DNA of 9,771 nucleotides from Actinomycetota bacterium (GTDB lineage Bacteria; Actinomycetota; Acidimicrobiia; Acidimicrobiales; Ilumatobacteraceae). The DNA is taken from NCBI GenBank assembly GCA_009927375.1, contig RFNE01000156.1, positions 1 to 9,771 on the forward strand. Direction: 5' to 3'. A program made the position numbers and the translations under genes. Under the pieces are notes generated by a model. It saw only the letters and a program-made list of their open reading frames with translations, was not told the origin of the DNA and made no database searches. Positions 6,429 through 9,771 of this stretch are shown one piece after another (positions within the stretch are counted from its first letter, which is position 1; each line of letters opens with the position of its first letter).

Positions 6429-7236
6429 ATGGCCCAAGCATCTCGTGAACCGGACTTCGTCGAAGCCTTTGCGCGTGGGCTTGCGGTGATCAGGGCGTTC
6501 TCGCTTTCGCATCTCGCGCTCTCCGTGAGTGACGTCGCCGCCGCAACGAAACTCGCCCGCCCAACGACACGTCGCTTGCTCCTCACGTTGGAGGCTCTCG
6601 GGTACGTGCGCTCCGTCGATGGCATGTACGAATTGACCCCAAGAGTCCTCGAACTTGGGACCGCGTACATCAACGCACGTGGCATGTGGGACATCGCTCG
6701 ACCACACCTTGAGACGCTGGTGTCGAAGACGAAGGAGTCGTCTTCGATGTCGCAATTAGATGGCTCGGACATCGTGTACACCGCTCGCGTCGCGGTGCCA
6801 AAGATCATCGGCCTCTCGGTGCAGATCGGCACACGCTTCCCCGCATACGCAACTTCCATGGGTCGAGTTCTGCTCTCGGAACTCGCGTCGAAGGAACTCG
6901 ATCGCGTGGTGAAGACTCCGTCTGCTTCTGGAGTCATTCCACGAATGAAGTTCTCGCGCAAGGAATTGGACTCGAGTCTGGCGGAGATTCGCAAGCGGGG
7001 CTGGGCCATGTCTGATGAGCAACTCTCACTCGGAATCCGCTCGATCGCCGCGCCCGTCCGCGATTCACAGGGGCGCGATCATTGCGGCGGTCAACGTCAC
7101 CGTCAACGCATCGGAAACATCCATTGCCACGCTCAAGGGTGAGCACTTGCCAAAGCTCCTGGCAACTGCCCGCGCGATCACTGCCGACTTCGCCCGAATG
7201 GGCACCTTGCCAGTCTCTCCTCCCCTCGTGCGCTGA
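6429..7236 (+). CDS. IclR-family transcriptional regulator, PcaU/PobR-like (frame break near 7070)
   Basis: A DNA-binding regulator, in this subgroup usually controlling breakdown of aromatic or organic acids with the pathway compound as effector. The start FVEAFARGLAVIRAF (10-24) and winged helix LSVSDVAAATKLARPTTRRLLLTLEALGYV (31-60) are typical. The effector domain runs from about residue 80, with TSMGRVLLSEL and LGIRSIAAPVRD (201-212). The frame then breaks: the next conserved block IIAAVNVTVNASETS lies one base later. The G run at 7070-7073 appears one base too long; GGGC instead of GGGGC gives DSQGAIIAAVNV. An extra G at 7077 is an alternative, giving QGRIIAAV. Corrected length is 268 residues, normal for IclR. 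The gene is divergent from the CoA-transferase operon across 62 bp, so that operon is the likely target. Its stop is 1 nt from the convergent hydrolase stop. No clear operator was seen in the 62-bp gap. Confidence 0.9.
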
Positions 7237-7237
7237 A

Positions 7238-7924
7238 TCATCGTCCGACCTCGGCGTCGTGGGTGTCGTAGATGAATGACGCAGTCTCGTCTGGCGCAGA
7301 AAAAAACGGTGAGTGATCACAGTCGATCTCGATTGAGTGCTTCGCCCACCCAGCGCGCATTCGTTGCTGATCGATGTTGACCGCTCGGTCATCACCACAG
7401 ATGACGTAGCTGCTGGGAACGTTGATCCACGCCGGATCGTCGAGTGGTGCTGCGGGAATCTCGCTCTTCATCGATCTCCGTCCCGCCATCGCGATACGCG
7501 CCATGTTCTGCGGTGTGCGATTGAACAAGAACTCGGTGGCTTCGTCGCGAAGCGACATCGTTCCATCCGGGTCGATCACGAAGCACGAGCGGAACTGTGG
7601 ATTCCCCCAGTCCTTGTTCAACTCAACTTGTGACTCACCAAGTGCTGGCATGCGCGCGGCGACGTACACGAGGTGAGATGCATCATGACCAGCAAGCGAG
7701 AGAGTGATCCCCGTGTAGCTGTGACACACTGCCGTCACTGGACCGCGTGTTGACATCTCTGCAATCGCCCGGCGCACGACCTCGACGTCATCAGCAAGCG
7801 CTGTGAACGGAAGCTCGACCGTCCGACACTCCACGCCGTGCGACGTGAGGCGCTCAATGACGGGCAACCACGTCCATGCGGAGAAAAACGATCCGTGGAC
7901 GAACAGGATCGACGACTCGGCCAT
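7238..7924 (-). CDS. Alpha/beta hydrolase fold protein
   Basis: A 228-residue hydrolase of the small cofactor-free alpha/beta fold group, cytoplasmic with no signal peptide. The oxyanion HG is at 10-11 (FVHGSFFSAWTW). The nucleophile S69 sits in CHSYTG, an atypical elbow in which both usual glycines of GxSxG are replaced by Cys and Thr. The likely acid is D178 or D179 in ICGDDRAVN, and the base is H204 in DCDHSPFFSAPDE. The PxxxHSPFF ending resembles methylesterase/hydroxynitrile-lyase-type relatives, so an esterase or C-C hydrolase role is possible; the substrate is unknown. It is the second gene after the VOC protein, 18 nt downstream, with no visible Shine-Dalgarno sequence before ATG 7924, so translation may depend on the upstream gene. 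Its stop codon is 1 nt from the stop of the convergent IclR gene, leaving no room for a separate terminator. Confidence 0.88.
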   Translation of the reverse strand: MAESSILFVHGSFFSAWTWLPVIERLTSHGVECRTVELPFTALADDVEVVRRAIAEMSTRGPVTAVCHSYTGITLSLAGHDASHLVYVAARMPALGESQVELNKDWGNPQFRSCFVIDPDGTMSLRDEATEFLFNRTPQNMARIAMAGRRSMKSEIPAAPLDDPAWINVPSSYVICGDDRAVNIDQQRMRAGWAKHSIEIDCDHSPFFSAPDETASFIYDTHDAEVGR

Positions 7925-7942
7925 CAGGGGGCTGGCCGTCGT

Positions 7943-8473
7943 CTAGCGGTAAGTGTTGTTGCTGGTGTGGTCACCCGCGAGCCAGCGCTTCAGCGTGGCG
8001 TGGGCGTCCTTGCGGCGGTCTGCATTGATCTTGTCGGCGCCCGGCGCATCGCACGTGAACTCGAGCAGCATTCCGTTTGGATCCTCGGTGTAGAGCGAAC
8101 GGCAGTAACCGTGCTCGAGGACGTAGGTTCCCTCGGGCTTCCAATTGGCCTTCTGCAGACGCTCAAAGATCGAATCCTGCGTCTCTTTCGTGACGTTGAG
8201 CGCGATGTGACGGAACGGCGATGGCGTGAGATCCGGATCGAACTGATCTTGGTCCGACTTGTTGGCGAACTGGAAGAACGCAAGCGCACTTCCATCGGGC
8301 ATTCCAAAGAAGCAGTGGCAGTACACGCGGACCGCACCAAACAACTCGTCGGCCTCGGACCACGTGGCCACGAGCGGCAACCCGACGAGATCCTCGTAGA
8401 AGGCGCGAGTCGCCTCGAGATCCTTGGACAGATATGCGGTGTGGTGCAGACGAAGTGGTGTGGTGGTGCTCAT
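7943..8473 (-). CDS. VOC-superfamily protein (glyoxalase/extradiol dioxygenase fold)
   Basis: A 176-residue vicinal-oxygen-chelate fold protein with two beta-alpha-beta-beta-beta modules. Module one opens with LHHTAYLSKDLEATRAFYEDLVGLPL (9-34) and contains LAFFQF. Module two has RHIALNV (88-94) and ends with LYTEDPNGMLLEFTC (128-141). Candidate metal ligands are H11, Q68, H89 and E138, a complete set for a mononuclear metal site. The family covers glyoxalase I, extradiol ring-cleaving dioxygenases, epimerases and fosfomycin-type resistance proteins, and I cannot choose among them from sequence alone. The start ATG at 8473 is preceded by AAGGAG about 8 nt upstream. It is the first gene of an operon with the alpha/beta hydrolase, a pairing common in ring-cleavage pathways (inference). 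It is controlled by the promoter at 8550-8578 and probably by the palindrome at 8515-8531 in its leader. Confidence 0.9.
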   Translation of the reverse strand: MSTTTPLRLHHTAYLSKDLEATRAFYEDLVGLPLVATWSEADELFGAVRVYCHCFFGMPDGSALAFFQFANKSDQDQFDPDLTPSPFRHIALNVTKETQDSIFERLQKANWKPEGTYVLEHGYCRSLYTEDPNGMLLEFTCDAPGADKINADRRKDAHATLKRWLAGDHTSNNTYR

Positions 8474-8514
8474 GTGCTGTCTCCTTCAGAACTGACGGTT
8501 GGTCATCGGCTGAC

Positions 8515-8531
8515 TGTCCGCCACTCGGACA
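8515..8531. promoter_or_regulatory. Inverted repeat TGTCCG-N5-CGGACA, candidate operator
   Basis: TGTCCGCCACTCGGACA has 6-bp arms and a 5-bp centre, the same core and spacing as the palindrome at 4342-4360. It lies 41 nt upstream of the VOC start and roughly 12-28 nt downstream of the transcription start predicted from the -10 at 8550-8555. A protein bound here would act as a roadblock to the VOC-hydrolase operon. Confidence 0.55.
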
Positions 8532-8549
8532 CCCTGCCGCACTGCGTAC

Positions 8550-8578
8550 ATTAGACCATCACCCCCGCGCCTTCGCAA
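8550..8578 (-). promoter_or_regulatory. Sigma70-like promoter of the VOC-hydrolase operon
   Basis: On the minus strand TTGCGA (complement of 8573-8578, 4 of 6 matches to TTGACA) and TCTAAT (complement of 8550-8555, 5 of 6 matches to TATAAT) are separated by exactly 17 bp. The -35 begins 7 bp after the stop codon of the upstream lipase gene, so the VOC operon has its own promoter. This is the best -35/-10 pair in the window. Confidence 0.6.
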
Positions 8579-8584
8579 CGGAAC

Positions 8585-9771
8585 TCAGGTCTCGCGCACC
8601 CGCAAGGTCACTGCGGTTGTCGAGACGACTTTCTTCCCAAGAGTGACCCGTATCTGAATGTCACAGGTCCCGGAAGTTCCCGGTTCCAATACCCCCTTGA
8701 CGACACGGCAACTACCAGTTGCCGCGAGGGTAACGGTCGACTTCTCTGGGAGAACCACACCCAGTGCATTCGCGACATACGCAGAGGTGTAGAGGAAGAA
8801 GCGAGAAACTGTCGGTGTGATGGGCACACACGCTCCAGGCGGAGTCGAGCCTGCAGCTACCGAGCGAAACCAGGGCTTGTAGACCGCTGCATCAGTGAGT
8901 GCTTGGTTGGTCACCGATCCGTGATTGCCGCTGTATTCCATCCAGTACGTGGGCTGACCCGCGGCACACATCGAGACGTAAGTCTGATACTGGTAGAGCG
9001 GGTCGGCGACGATATCTTCGGTCGAGATCACCATCACCGTCGGCGTCGCAGATGCGCGGCTGATCGATCCGGGATCAGGTGACTGGACGTTGCTCTTGAT
9101 GACGTCCTTGTACGAGTAAAGCGACGCTGCCCCCTGCATATCCGTGTTGCACATCGAATCGAATTTCTTCGCGAGTGCGAGACCCCGAGGCGTGAGGTAC
9201 TTCGCGAGCGGAATCGCCTTCGATCCGAATGCGGCTTCGAGTTGCATCACGTAAGCGATGGCGTTTGAAACGTCAACCGAACTCGACGACGTCTGTACCC
9301 TATTCGGATCAAAGAGAGCGGCGCGCGGACCAGACATTCCCGCAGGTGCAAGCGCAATGATTCCTCTCACCTTGAGTTGCGGCACGTACGTCGGCGCATC
9401 ACCGCCGACACCGTAAACCATTTGACCACCGAGCGAGTGCCCCTGGACCATCACGTCAGTCGCGGTGCCCGCGAAGAGATATCCCGCATACGCCGCATCG
9501 AGAATCGATCGCGTTGCATCGCCAGAGACCATCGTGGTCGTGCGACCGGGAACGCCAACGCCTGGACCGTCAGGGATGACGACGGTGTATCCATCTGCAA
9601 TGTAATTCAGCAAGAGCGAAGCCTGAGCGAGAGCACCGGACAACAAAGTGTTTCCGAATACACCGCAGTTTTCCCAAACCCAGTCCACCCGTGCATCGAC
9701 ACGATCAACTTTGAGCCTGCCGCTCGCGCTCGATCGACGAGGACCATTGCCATCGCAGCTCGAGACTCCCC
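8585..9771 (-). CDS. Secreted-lipase-type alpha/beta hydrolase with extra C-terminal beta domain (5' end off window, frame break near 9670)
   Basis: Resembles the secretory lipase (LIP) family of esterases. The core has YTVVIPDGPGVGVPG, the nucleophile serine in QGHSLGGQ (codon near 9435), the likely acid in STEDIVADP and the base histidine in SGNHGSV, a full catalytic triad. After an acidic/Pro linker (near ACVPITP) a beta-rich tail of about 80 residues carries two cysteines (GSCRVV and GTCDIQ), probably a disulfide-bonded Ig-like domain; this fits an extracellular protein. The frame beginning at GTG 9688 is not the true start. In the other frame, upstream sequence reads LIVSMHGWTGFGK, the family's HGTxG region, and joins NCGVFGNTL if the four-base run at 9669-9672 (AAAA on the coding strand) had five A. 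The true start and any signal peptide lie right of the window. The substrate is not known. Confidence 0.85.
   Translation of the reverse strand, partial: GVSSCDGNGPRRSSASGRLKVDRVDARVDWVWENCGVFGNTLLSGALAQASLLLNYIADGYTVVIPDGPGVGVPGRTTTMVSGDATRSILDAAYAGYLFAGTATDVMVQGHSLGGQMVYGVGGDAPTYVPQLKVRGIIALAPAGMSGPRAALFDPNRVQTSSSSVDVSNAIAYVMQLEAAFGSKAIPLAKYLTPRGLALAKKFDSMCNTDMQGAASLYSYKDVIKSNVQSPDPGSISRASATPTVMVISTEDIVADPLYQYQTYVSMCAAGQPTYWMEYSGNHGSVTNQALTDAAVYKPWFRSVAAGSTPPGACVPITPTVSRFFLYTSAYVANALGVVLPEKSTVTLAATGSCRVVKGVLEPGTSGTCDIQIRVTLGKKVVSTTAVTLRVRET

Noticed and set aside
5779..6489. Plus-strand open frame opposite the CoA-transferase
   Set aside because: Mirror of a well-supported CaiB/BaiF gene, with no family signature; it would also overlap the IclR start in another frame.
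7838..8554. Plus-strand open frame opposite the VOC protein
   Set aside because: Low-complexity charged translation opposite a gene with complete VOC motifs, ribosome site and promoter.
1..9771. Programmed ribosomal frameshifting as the cause of the frame breaks
   Set aside because: No slippery heptamer or downstream pseudoknot was seen, and five unrelated genes in 10 kb would be unprecedented.

Overview
The window looks like a chromosomal segment of a moderately GC-rich bacterium, most likely an actinobacterium (possibly Acidimicrobiia-like). This rests on the protein families present, TAnnnT-type -10 boxes placed 6-7 nt before start codons (probable leaderless mRNAs), and the GC-rich codon usage. 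The taxonomic call is inference. No RNA genes, insertion sequences, integrase or CRISPR array were seen.

Layout, left to right. (1) The 5' part of a 3-hydroxyisobutyrate-dehydrogenase-type oxidoreductase on the minus strand runs off the left edge. (2) On the plus strand come msrA (methionine sulfoxide reductase A), a secreted or anchored collagen-like protein with a C1q-like C-terminal domain, and a MetE-C-like methyltransferase, closed by a strong bidirectional terminator. (3) On the minus strand is a four-helix membrane protein of unknown function. (4) A two-gene minus-strand operon encodes a class III CaiB/BaiF CoA-transferase and a citrate-synthase-fold 'citryl-CoA lyase-like' protein, joined by an ATGA overlap; a divergent IclR-family regulator (PcaU/PobR-like) faces it across 62 bp. 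(5) Another minus-strand operon encodes a VOC (glyoxalase/dioxygenase-fold) protein and an alpha/beta hydrolase, with a good sigma70-like promoter. (6) A large secreted-lipase-type alpha/beta hydrolase with an extra C-terminal beta domain runs off the right edge.

The genes suggest organic-acid and xenobiotic-type catabolism: activation of an acid by CoA transfer, C-C cleavage by the citrate-synthase-like partner, control by IclR, and ring or ester chemistry by the VOC/hydrolase pair. None of the substrates can be read from the sequence.

Two things stand out. First, five of the eleven genes carry reading-frame breaks, and each can be repaired by changing the length of a short homopolymer run; conserved protein continues in the new frame. 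This looks like sequencing or assembly error rather than gene decay. Second, a palindrome TGTCCG-N5-CGGACA occurs at just two places, 34 and 41 nt upstream of two separate minus-strand start codons. It is a candidate operator for a small shared regulon.
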